Part shown: one piece after another, positions 36,635-45,182 of the stretch
Layout: each line of letters starts with the position of its first letter
How positions within the stretch are numbered: position 1 is the first letter of the stretch
Assembly: GCA_002298335.1 (NCBI GenBank)
Contig: DBNK01000025.1
Span: 1 to 64,000 of the forward strand
Length of the DNA stretch: 64,000 nucleotides
From: Thalassolituus sp. UBA674
Lineage (GTDB): Bacteria > Pseudomonadota > Gammaproteobacteria > Pseudomonadales > Oceanobacteraceae
Reading direction: 5' to 3'
Notes under the pieces: model-generated
Database searches by the model: none
Seen by the model: the letters and a program-made list of their open reading frames with translations, nothing else
What the model was told of the DNA's origin: nothing
Made by a program: the position numbers and the translations under genes

Positions 36635-36769
36635 ATGAAACGTACATTTCAACCGAGTGTTCTGAAGCGTAAGCGTACTCACGGCTTCCGTGCCCGCATG
36701 GCTACCAAAAACGGTCGCCAGGTTCTGGCCCGTCGTCGTGCCAAAGGCCGTCACAGCCTGACCGTTTAA
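36635..36769 (+). CDS. rpmH: Ribosomal protein bL34
   Basis: The 44-residue protein MKRTFQPSVLKRKRTHGFRA... ending GRHSLTV is bL34 of the large ribosomal subunit, almost fully conserved in the family. The ATG at 36635 is internal to a longer open frame but is where the conserved protein begins. Confidence 0.97.
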   Translation: MKRTFQPSVLKRKRTHGFRARMATKNGRQVLARRRAKGRHSLTV

Positions 36770-36796
36770 TCGCTGTTGTTCCCGCAGAGCAGCGGC

Positions 36797-37186
36797 ATGC
36801 CCGATCAGTCTTTCCGTAAAACTTCGCGTTTACTGAGACCTTCGGAATTCCGTAATGTCTTTGATCAGACGGCTCTGCGCGGAAGCACATCTCAACTGCT
36901 GGTGTTAGCAACACCGAATACGCTGGAAAAGCCCCGAATCGGGTTTGTACTGGCGAAAAAGCAGCTGAAGCGTGCGGTCGACCGTAACCGGGTTAAACGC
37001 CTGATCCGCGAGTCTTTCCGTCTGCATCAGCATGATCTTGCTAACCATGACTTTGTCATACTGGCCCGTTCAGGCATTCTTGAACTGGACAACCAACAGA
37101 TTCGTGAGATGATCGACGGCCTTTGGTTCAGACTGAGACGACCTCATGGAAAACACACCGGCAGAGAAAGAAAAGCGCGGCGTTAA
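36797..37186 (+). CDS. rnpA: Ribonuclease P protein component
   Basis: Protein subunit of RNase P, which matures the 5' ends of tRNAs. The 129-residue product has the RNR signature in AVDRNRVKRLIRESFRLHQH and the N-terminal FRKTSRLLRPSEF. The ATG at 36797 is preferred; a TTG at 36776 would add seven residues. Its 3' end overlaps yidD by 41 bp. Confidence 0.94.
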   Translation: MPDQSFRKTSRLLRPSEFRNVFDQTALRGSTSQLLVLATPNTLEKPRIGFVLAKKQLKRAVDRNRVKRLIRESFRLHQHDLANHDFVILARSGILELDNQQIREMIDGLWFRLRRPHGKHTGRERKARR

Positions 37187-37454
37187 TCCCGTTGCCGGAT
37201 TTCTGATTCTGCTTATTGCGTTTTACCGCTACGCCATCAGTCCGCTGTTTGCCAGCCGTTGCCGTTATTACCCAACCTGTTCTGCCTACGCCGATGAAGC
37301 CATCCGCAAACACGGAGTATTCCGTGGTGTCTGGCTGACTGTGCGGCGTCTCAGTCGTTGCCACCCCTGGGGTGGTTCCGGCGTTGATCTGGTTCCTGAA
37401 CCCGATTCGCACACCCACACAAACTCTTCCCATTGTTGTCAACGGAAACCCTGA
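37146..37454 (+). CDS. yidD: Membrane protein insertion efficiency factor YidD
   Basis: A 102-residue YidD protein that aids YidC-dependent membrane insertion. It shows the amphipathic LIAFYRYAISPLFASRCRYY followed by PTCSAYADEAIRKHG and SRCHPWGGSGVD, all conserved. Slightly long C-terminal tail rich in T, S and H. The start ATG lies within the end of rnpA, and yidC starts 2 bp after its stop. Confidence 0.95.
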   Translation: MENTPAEKEKRGVNPVAGFLILLIAFYRYAISPLFASRCRYYPTCSAYADEAIRKHGVFRGVWLTVRRLSRCHPWGGSGVDLVPEPDSHTHTNSSHCCQRKP

Positions 37455-37456
37455 TC

Positions 37457-39139
37457 ATGGATATCCGCCGTATTTTCATTTTTGCCGGTCTGGCGCTCAG
37501 TTCGTACATGCTGTTCTACACCTGGGATCAGGATTACGGCAGTGCAGCTAAAAAAGCTTCATCTGCGCCTGAGACTGTTGTTACGGAAACCGCTTCAGAT
37601 ACCCCGGTTGTAACCGATGCTGATGCTGCAGTCAGCCCAATGTCCGGCGATGTGCCGGATGTCACCGATGTCAACGAACAGCCTCAGATTCCGGCCAGTG
37701 ATAGCCAGACTTCGGCTGTATCCGGTCAGCTGGTGAAGGTTGAGACAGACACCCTGAAAGTCGTCATCGATCTGAAAGGTGGCCAGATTATAGATGCCCG
37801 CCTGAAGCAATATCCGGAGTCCCTGGATCATCCGGATGTACCCTTTGCCCTGCTGGAAACCAGCCAGATCCGTAACTACGTTGCTCAGAGTGGTCTGCTG
37901 GGTCCGGATGGCGTCGATAAGAACGGCGGTGCTCTGTATACCGCGGAACAGACGGAATACAGCCTGGGTGATGATGACACCCTGCAGGTTGTACTGACGA
38001 CCAGCACCGACAAAGCGGATGTGAAGAAGATTTACACCTTCCACCGTGGTCAGTACCTGACCGACGTGAATTACCGCGTGACCAACAAGTCACAGGAGCC
38101 TTGGAAAGGCGTCTTCTATGCCCAGCTGAAGCGTGATGGCTCGGATGACCCGTCAAAGTCCTCCAGCCTGGGGATGGCCGCCTACCTGGGTGCTGCTCTG
38201 ACCACGAGCGACGAGCGCTACCTGAAAGTGACCTTTGACGATCTGGAAGAAGGCCCGTACAAATCGGTAGAAACCGGTGGCTGGGCGGCCATTCTGCAGC
38301 ACTACTTTGTTGCCGCCTGGGTTCCGCCACAGGATCAGCAGCACACCTACAATGGCCGTTACGTGAAAGGTAACTACATCTTTGGTTACTACGACAACAC
38401 CGTGACTGTGCTGCCGGGTGAAACCGCCATTATGGGCGCTCAGCTCTATACTGGCCCGAAGATTCAGGACCGCCTGGAAGAAATCGCCAAAAACCTCAAC
38501 CTCGTGGTCGACTACGGCATCCTCTGGTGGCTGGCACAGCCGCTGTTCTGGGTACTGACCTGGTTCCATGGTCTGTCCGGTAACTGGGGTGTGGCCATTA
38601 TCCTGCTGGTTGTGAGCCTCAAGCTGGTGTTCTTCAAACTGAACTCCATGTCGTACCGCTCCACCGCCAACATGCGTAAAGCCGCACCTAAGATGCAGGC
38701 ACTGAAAGACAAGTATGGCGATAACCGTGAGAAGCTGGGCCAGGAAATGATGAAGCTCTACAAGAGTGAAAACATCAACCTGCTGGGCGGCTGTCTGCCA
38801 ATGCTGATCCAGATGCCGGTATTCATTGCGCTCTATTGGGTATTGTCTGAATCGGTTGAGCTGCGTCAGGCGCCGTTCTTCTTATGGATTCATGATCTTT
38901 CACTGAAAGACCCCTACTTCATCCTGCCGTTGCTGATGGGTGCCAGTATGTTCATTCAGTTCAAGTTCCAGCCAACTCCGCCAGACCCCATGCAGGCCCG
39001 TGTGATGCAGATGATGCCATGGATGATGACCATCTTCTTCCTCTGGTTCCCGGCTGGTCTGGTACTGTACTGGGTGGTGAACAACGTGCTCACCATTGCC
39101 CAGCAGTACGTGATCATCAAACAGGTCGAAAAGTCGTAA
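37457..39139 (+). CDS. yidC: Membrane protein insertase YidC
   Basis: Inner-membrane insertase/chaperone, 560 residues (E. coli 548). It has an N-terminal anchor MDIRRIFIFAGLALSSYMLF, a variable acidic periplasmic linker, the large P1 beta domain (about 85-330), and the five-helix core with LKLVFFKLNSMSYRSTANMR, then GGCLPMLIQMPVFIALYWVL, ending with FPAGLVLYWVVNNVLTIAQQ. The ATG at 37457 follows yidD by 2 bp; an ATG-like start 24 bp earlier overlaps yidD. Confidence 0.97.
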   Translation: MDIRRIFIFAGLALSSYMLFYTWDQDYGSAAKKASSAPETVVTETASDTPVVTDADAAVSPMSGDVPDVTDVNEQPQIPASDSQTSAVSGQLVKVETDTLKVVIDLKGGQIIDARLKQYPESLDHPDVPFALLETSQIRNYVAQSGLLGPDGVDKNGGALYTAEQTEYSLGDDDTLQVVLTTSTDKADVKKIYTFHRGQYLTDVNYRVTNKSQEPWKGVFYAQLKRDGSDDPSKSSSLGMAAYLGAALTTSDERYLKVTFDDLEEGPYKSVETGGWAAILQHYFVAAWVPPQDQQHTYNGRYVKGNYIFGYYDNTVTVLPGETAIMGAQLYTGPKIQDRLEEIAKNLNLVVDYGILWWLAQPLFWVLTWFHGLSGNWGVAIILLVVSLKLVFFKLNSMSYRSTANMRKAAPKMQALKDKYGDNREKLGQEMMKLYKSENINLLGGCLPMLIQMPVFIALYWVLSESVELRQAPFFLWIHDLSLKDPYFILPLLMGASMFIQFKFQPTPPDPMQARVMQMMPWMMTIFFLWFPAGLVLYWVVNNVLTIAQQYVIIKQVEKS

Positions 39140-39155
39140 CGACTCAGGTCTGATC

Positions 39156-39179
39156 AAAAGGCGCTGCGGCGCCTTTTTT
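39156..39179 (+). terminator. Rho-independent terminator after yidC
   Basis: Stem AAAAGGCGC / GCGCCTTTTTT around a TGCG-type loop with six T residues. It ends the rpmH-rnpA-yidD-yidC transcript, so mnmE (39283) probably has its own promoter. Confidence 0.9.
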
Positions 39180-39282
39180 GTTGCCTTAAAATGAGGCCAA
39201 TTACAGATCAGCCCGCAGCCAACAGATATCAGATACCGTAGGGTGGGCACTGCCCTCCTGCCAAACCGGAAAAAGGTTCTCC

Positions 39283-40674
39283 ATGACTCAGGTACACCAG
39301 GACACCATCGCCGCCATCGCCACAGCTCCGGGGCGTGGAGGCGTCGGCATTATCCGCGTCTCCGGCGACCGGGCGCGGGCGGTTGCAGATGCGCTACTGG
39401 GTCATGCGCCAAAACCGCGTTATGCGCACTACGGGCCGTTCAGAGGTGCAGATGGCACCGTACTGGATGAAGGCATCGCCCTCTTCTTTCCCAACCCACA
39501 TTCTTTCACTGGTGAAGACGTACTTGAGCTGCAGGGGCACGGCGGCCCCGTGGTGCTTGATCTGATACTCAATGAGGTTGTCTCACTCGGTTGCCGGCTG
39601 GCACGCCCGGGGGAATTCTCAGAGCGCGCCTTTCTCAATGACAAGCTCGACCTGGCTCAGGCTGAAGCCGTTGCCGACCTGATCGACTCCGCCTCTGAAC
39701 AGGCCGCCCGCTGCGCCCTGCGCTCGCTTCAGGGTGAATTCTCCAAACGGGTACAGACACTGCTGGATGAACTGATACACCTGCGCATGTACACCGAAGC
39801 TGCCATCGACTTTCCCGAAGAAGAAATCGACTTTCTGTCAGACGGCAAAGTCGAAGCCATGCTCAGCGGCGTAGAGCAGGCACTGGATGCCGTACTCAAA
39901 GAAGCAAATCAGGGTGCGATACTGCGCGAAGGCATGAACGTAGTGATTGCCGGGCGACCGAACGCAGGTAAGTCCTCACTTCTGAATGCACTGGCCGGAC
40001 AGGAACGGGCCATTGTCACCGACATTGCCGGTACCACCCGCGATGTACTGAAAGAACACATCCACATTGACGGCATGCCACTGCATATTATCGACACCGC
40101 TGGTCTGCGCGACGCACCGGATGAAGTCGAGCGCATCGGCATCCAGCGTGCCTGGGACGAAATCAGCAAAGCCGACCGCGTACTGCTGATGATTGATTCG
40201 ACCACCAGTGAAACCGACCCGGAAAAACTGCTGCACGCCCTCTACGACGAACGCGGACTGGAACAGGCCACCGATGACCTGCTTGCCAGTGGCCGCGTGA
40301 CCGTGATCCGTAATAAAGCAGATCTCTCCGTTGAAACCATCGGTCTGAACAACGAAGGAAGCTACCCCACCATCACCCTTTCCGCCAAACAGAACGCCGG
40401 AGTCGATACACTGCGTGAACACCTGAAAGACATCATGGGTTATAAAGCCGGAACAGAAGGTGGATTTCTCGCTCGCCGCCGCCATATTGATGCCCTGAAG
40501 CGCGCACAAGATGCCCTCACCTGTGGTCGTCAGCAACTCGAGGGAATGGGGGCTGGTGAATTGCTCGCCGAAGACCTGCGCATGGCACAGAACGCGCTGA
40601 GCGAAATCACCGGCGCCTTTACCGCCGATGATCTGTTGGGTGAGATTTTTGGTAGCTTTTGTATTGGGAAGTGA
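39283..40674 (+). CDS. mnmE: tRNA modification GTPase MnmE
   Basis: With MnmG, MnmE modifies wobble uridine 34 of several tRNAs (5-carboxymethylaminomethyl). The 463-residue protein shows the N-terminal formyl-THF-like domain (DTIAAIATAPGRGGVGIIRV), the G domain with G1 GRPNAGKSSLLNAL, G3 DTAGLRD and G4 NKAD, and the invariant C-terminal CIGK. Immediately after its stop (only 5 bp) the convergent unknown gene at 40680 ends, marking the left edge of the inserted defence island. MnmG, normally next door, is 16.6 kb away. Confidence 0.97.
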   Translation: MTQVHQDTIAAIATAPGRGGVGIIRVSGDRARAVADALLGHAPKPRYAHYGPFRGADGTVLDEGIALFFPNPHSFTGEDVLELQGHGGPVVLDLILNEVVSLGCRLARPGEFSERAFLNDKLDLAQAEAVADLIDSASEQAARCALRSLQGEFSKRVQTLLDELIHLRMYTEAAIDFPEEEIDFLSDGKVEAMLSGVEQALDAVLKEANQGAILREGMNVVIAGRPNAGKSSLLNALAGQERAIVTDIAGTTRDVLKEHIHIDGMPLHIIDTAGLRDAPDEVERIGIQRAWDEISKADRVLLMIDSTTSETDPEKLLHALYDERGLEQATDDLLASGRVTVIRNKADLSVETIGLNNEGSYPTITLSAKQNAGVDTLREHLKDIMGYKAGTEGGFLARRRHIDALKRAQDALTCGRQQLEGMGAGELLAEDLRMAQNALSEITGAFTADDLLGEIFGSFCIGK

Positions 40675-40679
40675 TAATT

Positions 40680-41405
40680 TCAGGATTTGAAAACGTTGTC
40701 GACGATCTTTTTCTGCTCTTCTGAACTTAAAAAAGGAAATAACTGCATAACGTTATTTATTCTGAGTTTGATGATCGCGTTACGCATTCTGCTTTCCATT
40801 GAGTTGGATCCATAAAGCTTAATAGCACGTAACCATCCCTCTGCGACGTTTCTTGCTATCACGGGATTTGCACCTATAGATGGGCGCTCTGTAATCTGCA
40901 CGAGAGCATCTTCCGACAAATCCCGTATCAGCCCCCATCGATCATCATGGGAAGGACCACGATCTAGAGAAATGGATCTCATGTATATACGCTGAAATGC
41001 ATTGCGTATACCTCCTTCAAAGCGCTCTCTTTTTATACCGGAAAAGCGCCAACTAACGACATCTGGTAGAAGAACCGTCGCTATGAATGCCCAACAATCA
41101 TTTCGAAGAGCATCTGCGGTCGACCCAGAAAAAGCCTTAGAAAAAACTGCTGCTAATTCACTTTCGAGATAACCACGGTCAGATTTAGAGAAACCATTGG
41201 GAAAACCGTATTTTGTACATACAGCCAAGACGCTATTTCGGATGCTTCTAAGTGTGTGATCTGTAATTCGGCTACCTCCGGAGGAAGCGTATTTGACAGT
41301 ATCATTAGATATGAAGTCATCAGGTATACCTTCTTTCAGATATTGGTCTGTCAGAGCCTTCACTGTTCCCGAATCCAGTCTTGGTAGCAGGGTAACGATT
41401 GCCAT
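40680..41405 (-). CDS. Unknown protein, last gene of the MutL/Z1 defence operon
   Basis: A 241-residue soluble protein, mostly helical, that I do not recognise. No catalytic motif is obvious; notable segments are SVLAVCTKYGFPNGFSKSDR, DCWAFIATVLLPDVVSWRF and IRNAFQRIYMRSI, rich in aromatic and basic residues, and a C-terminal helical tail. Its ATG overlaps the stop of the upstream gene by one base, so it belongs to the same operon. In described MZA-type systems an AIPR protein of 600 or more residues is encoded; this protein is far too short for that. It could be an adaptor or a nucleic-acid-binding subunit (inference). AT-rich, like the rest of the operon. Confidence 0.65.
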   Translation of the reverse strand: MAIVTLLPRLDSGTVKALTDQYLKEGIPDDFISNDTVKYASSGGSRITDHTLRSIRNSVLAVCTKYGFPNGFSKSDRGYLESELAAVFSKAFSGSTADALRNDCWAFIATVLLPDVVSWRFSGIKRERFEGGIRNAFQRIYMRSISLDRGPSHDDRWGLIRDLSEDALVQITERPSIGANPVIARNVAEGWLRAIKLYGSNSMESRMRNAIIKLRINNVMQLFPFLSSEEQKKIVDNVFKS

Positions 41406-42307
41406 CAGTATAAACCTTTATCCATATTTGCATAAATAGTAGCCCAGAATGCACCTGGATCGAGAAGCTCAGTCATATCTCTAATATTTCTTATGCTTGA
41501 CTGAGGAAAATATTGCTCAACCCAGTATAAAACATAAGAACCAACAGTATTTTCACCATACTGGGTTTTGTCATCAACAAAAGAGTTGTTGGCTATAGTG
41601 TAATAAACTATCTGCCCAATAACAGAGGCCATGACAGACTGGATGATATGCGAATCTTTTTTGATAAAGCTTTCAAAGAAGTCACTATTATCTGTATTAA
41701 TATAGAGCCTCACTGCATTTGATATATCCCTTTGAGGAGAGCCCGGCTCAAACTGGAGATACCATGGCGCATACTGAAATAGCTTTCCTCTGAACATAGA
41801 ATTAAAGCTAATCGCTTCGACAGGGAATAAAGAATCATCGGGTTCAAGCTTTATATCAAATGACTCGTTCCAAACGATATTCCCGAAATTTACAGGAGAA
41901 AGAGGGCCTGGGTTTCCGGGTACAGCTGCTAACACAACACTGGTTTCAATAAAGACACGTGAAGAAAGTTTAGAGCCGGAAATAAATAGCTCAGGTTGAA
42001 CTTCCTGGTTTGTACTATCTACATCATATGATGTAATACCAAGCCAAAGCCTCGGTAACCTGCCCTGTCCAGTTCCGTACTGTATACATATCTTGAGACG
42101 AAGTTCATCTTCTGGGATAGAGAGATGCTCTGCTATTTCAGAGAAAGAAAGTCTTACTGTTCTGATGAGCCGGACATCTTTCTGATAATCCCAGTTATCA
42201 ATCAGTGTTTTGGCTTCTGAGGTTGATCCAGCCTGAATCCAATGGGATTTAGTTATAAGGTTATCTGGTATTGAAAGATATGGGAATGCAATATTAGTCA
42301 TTTTCAT
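41405..42307 (-). CDS. Unknown protein, fourth gene of the MutL/Z1 defence operon
   Basis: A 300-residue protein I cannot assign. It appears to be beta-rich in the first ~190 residues (RTVRLSFSEIAEHLSIPEDE, LPRLWLGITSYDVDS) and helical after that (IQSVMASVIGQIVYYTIANN). No membrane segment or nuclease motif was found. It overlaps the GHKL ATPase gene by 4 bp, so it probably works in the same complex. Position and size suggest it may correspond to the small unannotated component of MZA-type systems, but I cannot confirm that without comparison. Confidence 0.65.
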   Translation of the reverse strand: MKMTNIAFPYLSIPDNLITKSHWIQAGSTSEAKTLIDNWDYQKDVRLIRTVRLSFSEIAEHLSIPEDELRLKICIQYGTGQGRLPRLWLGITSYDVDSTNQEVQPELFISGSKLSSRVFIETSVVLAAVPGNPGPLSPVNFGNIVWNESFDIKLEPDDSLFPVEAISFNSMFRGKLFQYAPWYLQFEPGSPQRDISNAVRLYINTDNSDFFESFIKKDSHIIQSVMASVIGQIVYYTIANNSFVDDKTQYGENTVGSYVLYWVEQYFPQSSIRNIRDMTELLDPGAFWATIYANMDKGLY

Positions 42308-44160
42308 AACCTTTGAACAGATAATGTAACAGCTGATTTCCTGGAAAATTCGACCTCAATGAAAACTATGCCCTTAAAGTTTCTTAAACGTATAATTGAC
42401 TCAGCTCCAGAGTGATTGTTGTCGTCACTATACCATTTGATAACTTCAGGACTTTGAAAATCATCACTATCCTCAGGGGCTTCTGATCCGTCCATGGCAA
42501 TACCCGTATTTATTAAAATTGAGTTTTCAGCATTCTCAATTACATTAGAATCAAGCTCTAAGGAGAAAATACCAATGCATAATTCATTATCAGAAGATGG
42601 AATAATCTTAACGAATGATGACTTCTTGATTTTGATATGATTGACTTTTGAACGTTTGCCTTTTTTTGCTATTCGTTTTTTAGTATCAGAATCGCCACCA
42701 TAATAACTTTGCAGTGTTCCATTCATCAGAAAACTCCCTAATAGCTTACTGATTTCAGCGACAGACTGGCCGTCGCTGGATCCAGAGTGACGGATCGGAT
42801 TGGCAACTGTATAAGCTGATTCCTTTAGTTTTTTAAGAGCTACATTTACATAGGTCTTTTCTTTACTTTTTGGTAGGTTGTCCGGAATCCAGTCATCATG
42901 TGCTGGTGGTTCTGCTTTCGCAAAGGCGTCCTCAACATCCTCATAACATCTGAATACACCAGCCCAGTGCATTCTGTTATCCGCTAACGGCGCTCCTTCC
43001 ATGTATTTAACAACAAGCTCGACGGGACGCATTAAGGCGATATGATTGATTTGTTCTGGTATAAGGTTGATTTTTGAATTCGGGAAGGGAACAGATCCGC
43101 CATTTATATCTTTTTTGATACTCAATGCACCCAGATCTTTAAGTGGCCGCTGACTTCTGATGATTTGTAGCCCATCTGAATTATTTCTCAATTGATCCAT
43201 TGCTTCACAGAAAAGATCCATTGGTGGAGTGTATTCAGGTGCTTTTACCGTAATACTTTCATTATTTAGCATCAGCTTAACATTCAGCCGCTTTTCCTCT
43301 GGGGTTGAGTGCATCATTCGCGGCCAGAAATACCATAAGATTACTTCTTCTATAGAGGCCATCAACTCCGCTGAGCTTGGAGCATCCTCTCCCTGGAGGA
43401 AAACCGGATCAACAATACTTATAGTCGTTCCTGTAAGGCGCTCGGTTCTGCTCATAACGCCAAGTGCTTTTGTAATCGAATCAGCATCATCGTTAATTGC
43501 AGGTTCTGCAATACCTCCACTATCGCAGCGGCCCCACCAGTGCCGTCCTGTATACCTTAGAATAGCCGCATCTTTTTCTGTAGTTTCGAACGCTTCTCCG
43601 AGGTGGCAGCCGATAAACCGACGTACTGATGTCCCCTGATAATTTGTTTGTGAATCAACAAGAATGGTAGAGATTTCACTACTTAGATAGAGAGCTGTCT
43701 TTCCGTAACCATACGTACCACCTCCATGGTGAGTATCCCTTCTGGAACCAATATTTCTCAAGAAATCGATAAAATCTGTATCGCGACATCCTGGTGGTAT
43801 TCTGTCTGCGCGTGTTGGCCCAGTGAGTCCGACTGTACCAATATCGGATATTTCGAGCATCCAGCGCGTCGATCTCTGAGCCAACTCTTTAAATCTTGAA
43901 CTCGATTTGGAATCTGGAATTGAATGGCTAAGAACGACATTTTCAAGGGTATCTCTTTCCTTTTCGGATAACTCTCTTAGCCTTATTATGACTGTTGGTC
44001 CTTTTCCTTTTTTAGCAGCGTCACATGAATTCTGGAGGGCCTCACGTATTACCGTTGATAGCAGGTCTAAGGTAGGTGTGCCCAACAGTTTTTTGAACCC
44101 GTCTGCTGCAAGGTTTCCTGATGCTGAATAAGGCTCGGACTGCAAAGATAAAGGTATCAT
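42304..44160 (-). CDS. GHKL (MutL/MORC-like) ATPase of a defence operon
   Basis: A 618-residue ATPase. GHKL motifs are clear: Bergerat N-box IREALQNSCDAAKKG (E40, N44, D47), G1 box DIGTVGLTG (residues about 106-114), and G2 box GGGTYGYGKTALYLSS (about 146-161). A second domain follows that is probably S5-like, then a beta-rich C-terminal region (LCIGIFSLELDSNVIENAEN). MutL/MORC-like ATPases of this kind are known from bacterial restriction-like systems together with Z1 and PD-(D/E)XK proteins. No MutL-type C-terminal endonuclease motif was seen. It overlaps both neighbours by 4 bp. Confidence 0.85.
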   Translation of the reverse strand: MIPLSLQSEPYSASGNLAADGFKKLLGTPTLDLLSTVIREALQNSCDAAKKGKGPTVIIRLRELSEKERDTLENVVLSHSIPDSKSSSRFKELAQRSTRWMLEISDIGTVGLTGPTRADRIPPGCRDTDFIDFLRNIGSRRDTHHGGGTYGYGKTALYLSSEISTILVDSQTNYQGTSVRRFIGCHLGEAFETTEKDAAILRYTGRHWWGRCDSGGIAEPAINDDADSITKALGVMSRTERLTGTTISIVDPVFLQGEDAPSSAELMASIEEVILWYFWPRMMHSTPEEKRLNVKLMLNNESITVKAPEYTPPMDLFCEAMDQLRNNSDGLQIIRSQRPLKDLGALSIKKDINGGSVPFPNSKINLIPEQINHIALMRPVELVVKYMEGAPLADNRMHWAGVFRCYEDVEDAFAKAEPPAHDDWIPDNLPKSKEKTYVNVALKKLKESAYTVANPIRHSGSSDGQSVAEISKLLGSFLMNGTLQSYYGGDSDTKKRIAKKGKRSKVNHIKIKKSSFVKIIPSSDNELCIGIFSLELDSNVIENAENSILINTGIAMDGSEAPEDSDDFQSPEVIKWYSDDNNHSGAESIIRLRNFKGIVFIEVEFSRKSAVTLSVQRL

Positions 44161-45182
44161 CCTGTTATTATCCCTTTGAATATTGAGGGTACCTGCGCGG
44201 GGAGAATGATATACTCCTCCGCTTGGGATAAATCCACACTGTAGGATATATCCGATACTTTATCCCGCATATTACTCTGAATGTATTTAGGTATAAGTCT
44301 GGGGAAGTTGTCTTTAACCGTATACATTGATTGTCTGAATAGTTTAAAACGTGACTGATTCCATTCCGGAGAGTCAGGATCTTCGCAACCACATTCTCGC
44401 AGCAAATGTCTTATTTCCAAGTGGGCTGAGGTAAGAGCTGTTATTTCTCTGAAAAGACTACTTATGCTGAGCTCACCTTGATTTACTTCTTCTATAGTCA
44501 GGTTGAAGAGGTAAAGATCGCTTCCTTCTGGTTCCAGAAGCTGTTCAAGTGATGAAATTTTTATTTCATACTGTGAGTGTACTGAGGTGGTTTTCACTTC
44601 TATCGTAATATCTCTGCCGTTGAAATCGTGCCGGTTGCCCTGAGGACCATTCCAACATCTCCAGGCGTCGGGGGAACAACGAAGAAGTTCACGGAGCGTA
44701 TATAATTCTCCAACAAGACCACGTACCTTTTTCTTGTCGGGTATTTCTGAAGAAAAAAGTTGCCTGTATTCCTCAAAAGTTTCGGTAACACTTCTGACAG
44801 CTGGTATACCTGACAGCACCTTTTGAATTACATCAATAATGAACCTGAAGAAAATCTCGTCCAGCTCAGGACTGGTATTTTTAATATCCAGATACTTCTG
44901 TTTCTGGCCAGACAGACTGTATAGTCCGGTTGTAAAAACTAAAGACTTTCCGGAATAGCTGTTACTTATTTTTTCATCACGACTTACAGGTATAAGCACT
45001 TTAGCTTCACCCGAGGGTCCAAGACCTATTCTGATCTTTCCCTCGGATGTACTGGCGTCGATAAATCGTGATGGTATTTCTTCCTTTGTTTCGTAACATC
45101 CCGATCGCCTGAGCTCACTGATTTGAAGGGCCAGATGTTCTGCTTCAATAGGATGTTGTTGATCAGTCGTCATCTTCATCAT
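44157..45182 (-). CDS. PD-(D/E)XK motif protein (DUF4420 type)
   Basis: A 341-residue nuclease-like protein. The catalytic segment can be read as GELYTLRELL (conserved glutamate), then GPQGNRHDFNGRDITIEVKT, giving E...D...ExK, the PD-(D/E)XK arrangement of restriction endonucleases, near residues 165-205. N- and C-terminal regions are beta-rich with no other signature. The start ATG lies 20 bp inside the Z1 gene; several in-frame starts are close (MMKMTTDQQ). It is the best candidate for the DNA-cutting subunit of the operon. Confidence 0.82.
   Translation of the reverse strand: MMKMTTDQQHPIEAEHLALQISELRRSGCYETKEEIPSRFIDASTSEGKIRIGLGPSGEAKVLIPVSRDEKISNSYSGKSLVFTTGLYSLSGQKQKYLDIKNTSPELDEIFFRFIIDVIQKVLSGIPAVRSVTETFEEYRQLFSSEIPDKKKVRGLVGELYTLRELLRCSPDAWRCWNGPQGNRHDFNGRDITIEVKTTSVHSQYEIKISSLEQLLEPEGSDLYLFNLTIEEVNQGELSISSLFREITALTSAHLEIRHLLRECGCEDPDSPEWNQSRFKLFRQSMYTVKDNFPRLIPKYIQSNMRDKVSDISYSVDLSQAEEYIILPAQVPSIFKGIITG

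Noticed and set aside
40680..41405. AIPR protein of an MZA system
   Set aside because: At 241 residues it is far shorter than AIPR proteins and shows no similarity that I can see.
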